From: Vulcanimicrobiota bacterium
GTDB lineage: Bacteria > Vulcanimicrobiota > Vulcanimicrobiia > Vulcanimicrobiales > Vulcanimicrobiaceae
Length of the DNA: 5,379 bases
Direction: 5' to 3'
Assembly: GCA_003167055.1 (NCBI GenBank)
Contig: PMUE01000261.1
Coordinates: 1 to 5,379 of the forward strand
The number at the start of each line of letters is the position of its first letter. The first letter of the stretch is position 1. Below, one piece after another: positions 1 through 5,379 of this stretch. The translations under genes were made by a program, and so were the position numbers. A model generated the notes under the pieces. That model did not search any database and was not told the DNA's origin. It saw only the letters and a program-made list of their open reading frames with translations.

Positions 1-1979
1 GCTTGCGTGTGATTTACGAGCCGGCCGCGACGCTGTTTCATTATGAATCGAAGTCCGGGTCGCAGCGCTTCCGTCGGACACAAGCGAATTTGCAGCGCCT
101 CGCTGAACGTTGGCGCGGCCGCGTGCCATTCGATGCCCCGCGGGTCTGGGTGGACGCCGGCAAGATCGAGGGGATCCGGCGCGGAGCCAATGGTGCGGTC
201 AGCATGTTCTTGCGTTCGGTCAGCGCGGTGGACGTATTGGTCCACGGCGATACCGCCCGGCTCAATCGCGCCGCGTTCGAACGTAGCATTCGCGACAATC
301 GCACGCCGATTGGAACCATCGCTTGGGCCGAGAATGACGCCGCGATCGAACGCGGTCGCGCCATGATGGATGTGCGCGGCGAACGCTATGTTGCGTTCGT
401 TCGAGCGGATTCTGAATTGGAGAAAGATTGGCTCGACGAACTGCTCGCGCGCGTGACGACGCCGGCCAATGCAGCTGCGGCGACGTTTGTAGCCGGCGTG
501 ACGGAAGGGATGCATGCGCCGCTCGTGGCCAGCGACGCGCGCTGCGTACTGCTGCGCTTGCGTGCCTTTCCGCAAGATCTCGTGCTGCGCGACTTTCCCA
601 CGCTCGATGCGTCGATGGTGGACTTGCTGACCCGCGTCCTCCAGCTCGAGCGCGGAACCATCGGCGTTCATCCCCTCGCGCACCTGGGTCCAACCGACCA
701 CCCCGATGTTCTCGACGGTTCCCCGGCCGCGATCGAACGCGTGCTGCGCGCACGTCCGGGTTTTGCACGCGGCATGGTCTCGATCGTTACGCTAAGCTGG
801 AATGCCCCGGAATTCACCATGAAGGCGCTCGCGTCGATCCGCGAACAGACGGCCGAACCGTACGAGGTGATCGTCGTCGACAACGGCTCGGGGCCCGAAA
901 CGCTCAAGGCGCTCTCCACCATTGACGATCCGCACGTGCGCGTCATCTATAACAAGACCAACCGCGGCTTCGCCGGGGGAAACAACGACGGAATCGCGCA
1001 CGCGCGCGGCGACTACGTCATCCTGCTGAACAACGACGTGATCGTGACCACGGGATGGGTGGAGGGGCTGGTTGATCCGTTCCGGCGCATTCCGGGTCTC
1101 GGTATCTCGGCCCCGCGCAGCAATTTAGTCGCCGGCGATCAGCAGCTCGCGGATGTCCGATATCGCGATGAAAACGAGATGCAGGCGTTCGCGTTGGACC
1201 GCCGCCGCGAGTTCGCACGCAAGGGCTACCTCACCGATCGCGCGATCGGGTTTTGCTGGTGCATTAGCCGTGCGGTGCTCGAGCAGGTCGGAGCGCTCGA
1301 CGAGCGCTACGCTTTCGGAAACTTCGAGGACGACGACTACTGCATGCGCGTGCGTGCTGCCGGCTACTGGATCTACGTCTGCGACGACGTCTTTATCCAT
1401 CACTTCGGCAGCCGCTCGTTTGTTGCAAACAACGTCGACTATACGGCGACGATGAACGAGAATTGGGCGCGCTTCGCCAAGAAGTGGGGAATGAGCGGTC
1501 CGCTTCCGGCCCACGGATATCGCGGCGGGGAAGCCCACGCGCGTGGGTTCGTGCGCGCGGAACACTTTCTGCCGTTTCCGCCGGCGCGCGCACCGGTTGT
1601 GACGATGGAAGCTGCGCCTTCGGCGATGGAATCGGCGAGAGCCGTCTTCGGTGTCGCGGTTCGCAGTGAAGCGGACTGGAGTTTTGCCGCGCAGTTCGTG
1701 CGCCGCTTCGTCCTCGCGTTCAAAACCGGCGACGGGGTTGCGCTCTCGATCGGCGCCTTCGGTGAACCGCATGCGCACACGATTGCCGCGCGTGTCGAGC
1801 GAATCTTAGAGAAGGCCGACGTCTCGGTGGAGGCCTGCGCCGACATCGATATTTCCGACTACGACGACGAAGCGGAGTGGTCGGCGTTGACGAGCGACTC
1901 GCGATTCGTCGATATTGCTTCGCTTAGCGATCGCAGTCCGAGCGCACTCAAGCGGATGTTGGAGGCGTTGTCCCGATGA
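1..1979 (+). CDS. Multidomain GT2-family glycosyltransferase, 5' partial
   Basis: This is a probable cytoplasmic glycosyltransferase that moves sugars from nucleotide-sugar donors; the acceptor is unknown, with flagellin a guess from the neighbours. Residues are counted from the TTG at base 3. Residues 1-22 (VIYEPAATLFHYES) match the closing strand and His motif of a GT2 domain, so the true start and most of a first GT-A domain lie upstream and this TTG is very probably an internal Leu codon. Residues about 62-228 look like a degenerate second GT-A domain. Residues 258-475 are a full GT2 domain: VSIVTLSWN opening strand, VVDNGS at 291-296, NRGFAGGNN at 320-328, LLNNDV at 341-346 in the DXD position, FEDDDYCMRVRAAGY at 441-455 with the likely catalytic acidic residues, and HHFGSRSF at 466-473. 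Residues 545-658 form an alpha/beta extension of unknown role. The stop overlaps the next gene by four bases, which implies co-translation. The family is certain; donor and acceptor are not. Confidence 0.9.
   Translation, partial: LRVIYEPAATLFHYESKSGSQRFRRTQANLQRLAERWRGRVPFDAPRVWVDAGKIEGIRRGANGAVSMFLRSVSAVDVLVHGDTARLNRAAFERSIRDNRTPIGTIAWAENDAAIERGRAMMDVRGERYVAFVRADSELEKDWLDELLARVTTPANAAAATFVAGVTEGMHAPLVASDARCVLLRLRAFPQDLVLRDFPTLDASMVDLLTRVLQLERGTIGVHPLAHLGPTDHPDVLDGSPAAIERVLRARPGFARGMVSIVTLSWNAPEFTMKALASIREQTAEPYEVIVVDNGSGPETLKALSTIDDPHVRVIYNKTNRGFAGGNNDGIAHARGDYVILLNNDVIVTTGWVEGLVDPFRRIPGLGISAPRSNLVAGDQQLADVRYRDENEMQAFALDRRREFARKGYLTDRAIGFCWCISRAVLEQVGALDERYAFGNFEDDDYCMRVRAAGYWIYVCDDVFIHHFGSRSFVANNVDYTATMNENWARFAKKWGMSGPLPAHGYRGGEAHARGFVRAEHFLPFPPARAPVVTMEAAPSAMESARAVFGVAVRSEADWSFAAQFVRRFVLAFKTGDGVALSIGAFGEPHAHTIAARVERILEKADVSVEACADIDISDYDDEAEWSALTSDSRFVDIASLSDRSPSALKRMLEALSR
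1961..1979 (+). promoter_or_regulatory. Shine-Dalgarno and ATGA overlap for the second gene
   Basis: GGAGG at 1961-1965 sits ten bases before the ATG at 1976-1978. The TGA of the upstream gene is 1977-1979, giving an ATGA overlap. Together these fix the start of the downstream gene and suggest translational coupling between the two glycosyltransferase genes. Confidence 0.75.
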
Positions 1980-3952
1980 GGCGGCATTCGGTGCTTTCGC
2001 GCTTCGCCCCGTTCATCGAACCGGGACGATTTGCGCGCGTCGTGCAGGCGCCCTTTCTGCTCTCGGCGCGACTGCAACCCTCGTACTATCCGTGGGGCGA
2101 GGCGTGGCTCGACCTCGTGTTTGCCCGCGACGGTGAGTTTGCGCTTGTGCCGTTCGTGCAGATCGATCCCGCAATGATTCTCGTGCGTGAATCGAGTGCG
2201 ATGATCTGGCCGTCGTGGCTTCCATTTGAGGAGCCGGCCCTCGAGGGCATCGAGGCATTGCTCGAGCCGTGGCTGATCTCGCATGGGTTGGTCAGCTCGC
2301 TCGATGAAGAAGCGATCGGTTTCTTCACCGACGACGCGCAACTGCGAGCAACGTTCGAAGCCGCGCGCGCGGCGCGGTTTCTTTGCGCCACGCCGGCCGA
2401 GGACGTCCTCGCCGACGCGGCGCCGTGCGTCTACGCGCAGCGCTACGCAAGTGGGCGACGCGTGGGCATTCGTTCCGCCGACGTAGCGCTCGGCGCCTCA
2501 CTCCTCGCGCGTACCGCAAACACCGTGCACGCAGATCTCGGCGATGCGCAACGCAATGCGCTCGCGCAACAGTGGTACGGCATCGGGATATACGGCGAGT
2601 TGCCGAAAGCATCGTTCGACGTCTGGGTCGCAGGCGAAGGAAAAGCGGGTGCAACGGCCTCCATCGCGCTCGACGAGCCGTTCGCGGAGAGCGCGCAAGT
2701 CGACGTGGCGAGGCCAATCTTTCCGATGCTGGCTTGCTCGTTCGACGCGGCAGACGCGGCACCGGCCCGACGATTTTTTGTCCACGCTCGCGACCCGATT
2801 TTACGCGCGAGCCGATTGACGCCGGCCCCGGTGATCGGCGGTTCGACGGGCCGTATCGGCATCGTCATTCGCGATGATGGATTGATCGCGCCGGATGCCG
2901 ACGTCGATGCAGCGCAGGCGCTGGCAGAGGCGCTGCGCGAGCAGGGATTCGATTCGCAGGTCGTGGTTGCCACGGCGGCTCGTGCCGAAGACTTCGACTT
3001 GATTCATTTGGTGGGACATCGCCATGTGCATCAGTTCGCATACATTCTCGACGAGGCAAAGCGCCGGGACGTCCCCGTCGTTGCGACCCCGATGTTCGAC
3101 GATTTCGCGAACGAGTCGCTGTGGGGGACGGCGGCGATTCGGACGATGCTCTCCGGTTTGCGGGATGATGCGACGCAGCAGATGGTCGAACGCGGACTGG
3201 CGGAACGGCGTCTCCTCACGGATGGCGATTCCGAACGCGGAAAGCCTGCGTACGATGCCGGGCTTGTGCGCGCCATGTTACAACAGAGCCGTTCGGCGAT
3301 CTTTGCTACCCGCGCGGAGGAAGCGGAAGTGCGCGCGCGGTTCGGCTTCACCGGGTCTTCGCGTATCGTGCCGAGCGTGCCGTCGCGAGCGATCGAACCC
3401 CAACCGGTGGGCGCGCTCTGCGGGTTGGATGAGTACGTGCTCGTGCACGCGTCGGTCGAGCCGCGCGCGAACCAGTGGATTTCAATGCGCGCCGCGGCCG
3501 CAATCGGGGCGGCTTGCGTGCTGGTTGGGACCGTCGAGAACGCGGAGTACTACCAGAGCTTGCTCGAGGCCGGCGGCAACAGCATGATTTGGCTGCCGCA
3601 AGAACAACTGACCCGCGGCCAACTCGAAGCGCTCTACGCCGGCGCCCGTGTGTATGCCGATTTGTGCTGGGCTGGGCATGGGGCGGCGCGCGCGGTTCGG
3701 GCGGCGAGCTATGGCGTGACGCCGGTGCTTTCGTCCGCGCTCCCATACGGGGAATTATGGGCGGAACTGACCGGCGCCGCCGACCCGGCCTCCCTCGACA
3801 GCGCCGTAGCGGTGATGCGGCAGGCCTGGATGCGAGCCCCGGCCGTGGGGTTCCAGATTGCCGATCGGACCGCGGCGCTCTGCGATCCGCTAAGCTCGCT
3901 GCAGGCCGTGCTAGGGGCCTATGCGGAAGCGGCCGGGGTTAAGAAGGTGTGA
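1976..3952 (+). CDS. GT-B (GT4-like) glycosyltransferase-related protein with unknown N-terminal region
   Basis: This 658-residue protein has two parts. Residues 1-290 match nothing I recognise; there is no signal peptide or clear membrane segment. Residues about 292-640 follow the GT4 pattern of the GT-B fold: an opening strand (GRIGIVIRD, 292-300), the mid-domain strand and helix DLIHLVGHRHVHQFAYILDE (341-360), RDVPVVATP (364-372), the linker-type segment SAIFATRAEEAEVRARFGF (440-458), then the second Rossmann half with EYVLVHASVEPRANQW (486-501), AACVLVGTVENAEYY (512-526) and LEALYAGARVYADLCWAGHG (550-569). The usual GT4 EX7E glutamates are absent: the equivalent stretch 567-576 reads GHGAARAVRA. 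The protein may be a diverged enzyme, or a non-catalytic partner of the upstream GT2 protein. The start is supported by GGAGG at 1961 and the ATGA overlap. The flaG-fliD context suggests flagellar glycosylation, by inference only. GT-B fold likely; activity uncertain. Confidence 0.85.
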   Translation: MRRHSVLSRFAPFIEPGRFARVVQAPFLLSARLQPSYYPWGEAWLDLVFARDGEFALVPFVQIDPAMILVRESSAMIWPSWLPFEEPALEGIEALLEPWLISHGLVSSLDEEAIGFFTDDAQLRATFEAARAARFLCATPAEDVLADAAPCVYAQRYASGRRVGIRSADVALGASLLARTANTVHADLGDAQRNALAQQWYGIGIYGELPKASFDVWVAGEGKAGATASIALDEPFAESAQVDVARPIFPMLACSFDAADAAPARRFFVHARDPILRASRLTPAPVIGGSTGRIGIVIRDDGLIAPDADVDAAQALAEALREQGFDSQVVVATAARAEDFDLIHLVGHRHVHQFAYILDEAKRRDVPVVATPMFDDFANESLWGTAAIRTMLSGLRDDATQQMVERGLAERRLLTDGDSERGKPAYDAGLVRAMLQQSRSAIFATRAEEAEVRARFGFTGSSRIVPSVPSRAIEPQPVGALCGLDEYVLVHASVEPRANQWISMRAAAAIGAACVLVGTVENAEYYQSLLEAGGNSMIWLPQEQLTRGQLEALYAGARVYADLCWAGHGAARAVRAASYGVTPVLSSALPYGELWAELTGAADPASLDSAVAVMRQAWMRAPAVGFQIADRTAALCDPLSSLQAVLGAYAEAAGVKKV

Positions 3953-3964
3953 GCACCCTCTTAA
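3939..3964 (+). terminator. Stem-loop around the stop codon, possible weak terminator
   Basis: The arms 3939-3949 (TTAAGAAGGTG) and 3954-3964 (CACCCTCTTAA) pair at 10 of 11 positions, with one A-C mismatch and a TGAG loop that contains the TGA stop. No T-tract follows directly, so it is not a classical intrinsic terminator. It may protect the 3' end of the glycosyltransferase mRNA, or slow transcription ahead of the next hairpin. Confidence 0.35.
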
Positions 3965-3968
3965 GGTG

Positions 3969-3986
3969 CCCGATTGAACGGGTTTT
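3969..3986 (+). terminator. Small GC hairpin followed by TTTT
   Basis: CCCG at 3969-3972 pairs with CGGG at 3979-3982 across a six-base ATTGAA loop, followed at once by TTTT. The layout is that of an intrinsic terminator, but the stem is only four pairs and the T-run only four bases, so at best it would end part of the transcripts between the glycosyltransferase genes and flaG. Confidence 0.25.
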
Positions 3987-4020
3987 CCCTAATGTTGGTG
4001 GGCCCGTGGGTCGAAAACCC
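3980..4020 (+). repeat. 8-base perfect inverted repeat in the flaG leader
   Basis: GGGTTTTC at 3980-3987 is the exact reverse complement of GAAAACCC at 4013-4020, with 25 bases between them that include the palindrome GGGCCC at 4000-4005. It could be an operator for a dimeric regulator or an RNA stem in the flaG leader. The left arm overlaps the small hairpin at 3969-3986, so the two structures cannot form together. Its function is unknown. Confidence 0.4.
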
Positions 4021-4028
4021 TAGAAGCG

Positions 4029-4037
4029 GGAGAAGGA
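4029..4037 (+). promoter_or_regulatory. Strong ribosome binding site for flaG
   Basis: GGAGAAGGA at 4029-4037 lies eight bases before the ATG at 4046. This purine-rich site decides the start in favour of 4046 over the in-frame TTG at 3974. It holds two GGA triplets, the core of CsrA-binding sites, and CsrA is known to control flagellar mRNAs in some bacteria. That link is speculative here. Confidence 0.7.
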
Positions 4038-4045
4038 TTGTAAAC

Positions 4046-4417
4046 ATGGACGTTCAGACCGTCGCCGCGGCCGCTTCGGGCCAAGGCGAGGGGCTACCCC
4101 AAACTCAGGAGGTTGCTGCTGCGCCACAGGCGCCGGCGACCTCTTCTAGTCCGTCCGGCGGCCCGCAGCCCAAGCCCGTTGACCAATCAACCATCGCGGC
4201 CGCGGTCGCAAAAATCTACAATGTTTCGTCAGGCTCCGGTCAAGCACAGGCGCTCGACATCTCCTATAAGTACGTCCCCGAACTTCAGTTGGTCGTAACC
4301 GTCTTCACCAATCCGCAGACGGGCGCAGAGGTCGCGCAATTTCCGCCGCAAGAGCTGATCGGACTGGCTGAGTTCTTCGACCAAGTCGACGGCGTCACAC
4401 TCGATCGGAAGGTTTAA
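4046..4417 (+). CDS. flaG: Flagellar protein FlaG
   Basis: FlaG is a small flagellar protein, usually encoded just before fliD; in several bacteria its loss alters filament length. The product here has 123 residues, normal for the family. Residues 1-47 are a low-complexity Ala/Pro/Ser/Gln-rich leader, as is usual for the variable FlaG N-terminus. Residues about 48-123 are the conserved domain: a helix (STIAAAVAKIYNV), the strand pair LDISYKYVPELQLVVTVFTNPQTGAEVAQF, then the hallmark PPQELIGLAEFF at 100-111 and a closing GVTLDRKV, which match the family pattern of a D/N-x-x-TGE-type turn followed by IPPEE and a helix. The start is ATG 4046, eight bases after GGAGAAGGA. A TTG start at 3974 would add 24 residues unlike FlaG and has no good ribosome site. 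fliD begins six bases after the stop, so the two genes are almost certainly co-transcribed. Confidence 0.9.
   Translation: MDVQTVAAAASGQGEGLPQTQEVAAAPQAPATSSSPSGGPQPKPVDQSTIAAAVAKIYNVSSGSGQAQALDISYKYVPELQLVVTVFTNPQTGAEVAQFPPQELIGLAEFFDQVDGVTLDRKV
4407..4412 (+). promoter_or_regulatory. Ribosome binding site for fliD
   Basis: GGAAGG at 4407-4412 lies inside the last codons of flaG, eleven bases before the ATG at 4424. The spacing is a little long, so fliD translation may partly depend on ribosomes finishing flaG. Confidence 0.5.
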
Positions 4418-4423
4418 CACCCC

Positions 4424-5379
4424 ATGTCAAGTGACGGCAGCACCGTCTACGGCACCAACGTCGCACCAATCTCGTTTCCCGGCATTGTTTCGGGCATTGA
4501 TTATAACGAGATCATCGACAAGCTGACGCAGCTGAGCCTTGCGCCGACGACGCAACTCAATGCGCAGATGGCAACGTTGAACAATGCCAATACCGAGCTG
4601 ATCAAAATCAACAATTTGCTCCAGTCGGTGCAAAATGCGCTTGGGAACCTTTCGAATCCCAATCTGTTTTCGACCTACCAAGCGAGTTCCGGCGACACGT
4701 CGGCGCTGACGGCCACGGGCATTCCCGGCGTTACCGCGACGCCCGGACTCTATACGATCGAAAGCGTCAAGGCCGCGACCAATACGTCGATTCTCTCGAG
4801 CGCGACCGCGGGACACTCGATCACGGATAACATTACGAGCGGCACGTACGCCGGTGACGCGTCGGATACCGTGCCCCTTGCCTATTCGTACGCTCGTGTG
4901 GTGCCCAGTAACGGCAGCACCGGCGAAGGCTCGGTGACGGTCGACGGCGTTTCGATATCGTACAACGTCGATTCGCAATCGCTGGACCAGGTTCTGGCGA
5001 ACATCCAGACGCAGGTTCGCGCGCATGCCGATGCCGGCTTCCTCGCGACACTCATCAACGGCGTCGTCGAGTTCAAGTCGACCGATCAGCAAATTTCGCT
5101 TGGCAGCAACCAGGATCAAGGTAATCTGCTTAACGTCCTGCAGTTGAGTAACGCGCAGCTGATCAACAGCGGCGCCAGCGGCTTGATTGAGGGCACGGCC
5201 AACGTCGGCGGCATCAATCCTGACGCAGACTTTAACTCCGGGGACGCCGCAGGCTTCGTGACGCCGGTGACGGCCGGCACGTTCACGATCAACGGCGTGA
5301 AGATCACCGTCTCTGCGGACGAGAACCTGAGCGATGTGCTGAGCGCGATAAACAGCAGCACAGCCGGGGTTGCCGCTGT
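4424..5379 (+). CDS. fliD: Flagellar filament cap protein FliD (HAP2), 3' partial
   Basis: FliD is exported by the flagellar type III apparatus and forms the cap at the filament tip, where it helps flagellin subunits fold into place. The reading frame is open from ATG 4424 to the window edge, giving 318 residues; typical FliD proteins are longer and the C-terminal domain is missing here because of the window. Residues about 16-115 are the FliD N-terminal domain: ISFPGIVSGIDYNEIIDKLTQL corresponds to the family's opening G-x-x-SG-[LI]-D-x-x-x-[IL]-I motif. It is followed by a heptad-like helix (residues 41-76) with repeated Leu, Asn and Gln, then the FSTYQASSGDTSALTATG strand and GLYTIESVKAA. 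Residues 167-221 and 285-318 each resemble the flagellin IN motif (GxxTVDGVxI... then a helix). As is usual for exported axial proteins there is no cysteine, no Sec signal peptide and a high Ser/Thr/Asn/Ala content. It follows flaG by six bases. The identity is firm. Confidence 0.93.
   Translation, partial: MSSDGSTVYGTNVAPISFPGIVSGIDYNEIIDKLTQLSLAPTTQLNAQMATLNNANTELIKINNLLQSVQNALGNLSNPNLFSTYQASSGDTSALTATGIPGVTATPGLYTIESVKAATNTSILSSATAGHSITDNITSGTYAGDASDTVPLAYSYARVVPSNGSTGEGSVTVDGVSISYNVDSQSLDQVLANIQTQVRAHADAGFLATLINGVVEFKSTDQQISLGSNQDQGNLLNVLQLSNAQLINSGASGLIEGTANVGGINPDADFNSGDAAGFVTPVTAGTFTINGVKITVSADENLSDVLSAINSSTAGVAA

Noticed and set aside
1125..1778. A 217-codon open frame on the minus strand opposite the GT2 domain
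   Set aside because: The composition is biased toward Arg, His and Val, there is no ribosome site or motif, and it overlaps a canonical GT2 domain on the + strand.
3..3952. Both glycosyltransferase frames appear to be 658 codons long, suggesting a gene duplication
   Set aside because: The first frame is cut by the window edge, so its length is arbitrary. The two proteins have different folds (GT-A and GT-B) and no visible similarity.
3961..3995. Possible sigma-28 promoter (TTAAG followed by CCGATT) before flaG
   Set aside because: The two elements are only about four bases apart instead of about 15, so they cannot act as -35 and -10. No well-spaced sigma-70 pair was found either.
3969..4020. 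Attenuator or riboswitch reading of the mutually exclusive hairpins
   Set aside because: The competing right arm (4013-4020) is transcribed after the small terminator-like hairpin, so it cannot act as a classical antiterminator, and no known riboswitch core was recognised.
3974..4045. An upstream TTG start for flaG adding 24 residues
   Set aside because: The extension does not resemble FlaG, and the strong GGAGAAGGA site is correctly spaced only for the ATG at 4046.
4427..5119. A 230-codon open frame on the minus strand opposite fliD
   Set aside because: Its product is Arg-, Val- and Ala-rich with no family resemblance, and it lies wholly opposite the well-supported fliD frame. Such frames are common opposite GC-rich genes.

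Overview
This GC-rich bacterial window is read entirely on the + strand and is packed with genes. It holds four genes in the order: glycosyltransferase (5' end outside the window), a second large glycosyltransferase-like protein, flaG, and fliD (3' end outside the window). The last two are flagellar filament genes, so the source is a flagellated bacterium and the window lies at the filament end of a flagellar locus. The taxon cannot be fixed from the sequence. The GC-rich codon use, the Ala/Arg/Asp-rich proteins and the long fused glycosyltransferases next to flaG-fliD would suit a deep-branching GC-rich lineage such as Vulcanimicrobiota/Eremiobacterota, but that is only an impression.

Region 1 (1-3952) is a two-gene glycosyltransferase unit joined by an ATGA stop/start overlap. 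The first product carries the tail of one GT-A (GT2-type) domain, then a region that looks like a worn-down second GT-A domain, then a complete canonical GT2 domain, and finally a C-terminal alpha/beta extension. The second product has about 290 N-terminal residues that I do not recognise, followed by a GT-B (GT4-like) module. That module keeps the family's overall pattern but lacks the two glutamates of the usual EX7E motif.

Region 2 (3953-4045) is the only gap of note, 93 bases long. It holds a stem-loop around the preceding stop codon, a small GC hairpin followed by TTTT, an 8-base perfect inverted repeat, and a strong ribosome binding site for flaG. I found no convincing sigma-70 or sigma-28 promoter in it.

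Region 3 (4046-5379) is flaG followed six bases later by fliD, the filament cap gene, which continues past the window. The most economical reading is that the glycosyltransferases modify flagellin or another surface part of the flagellum, while FlaG and FliD control filament length and capping. The target of the glycosyltransferases is inferred only from position. No tRNA, rRNA, CRISPR array, insertion sequence or attachment site was seen.
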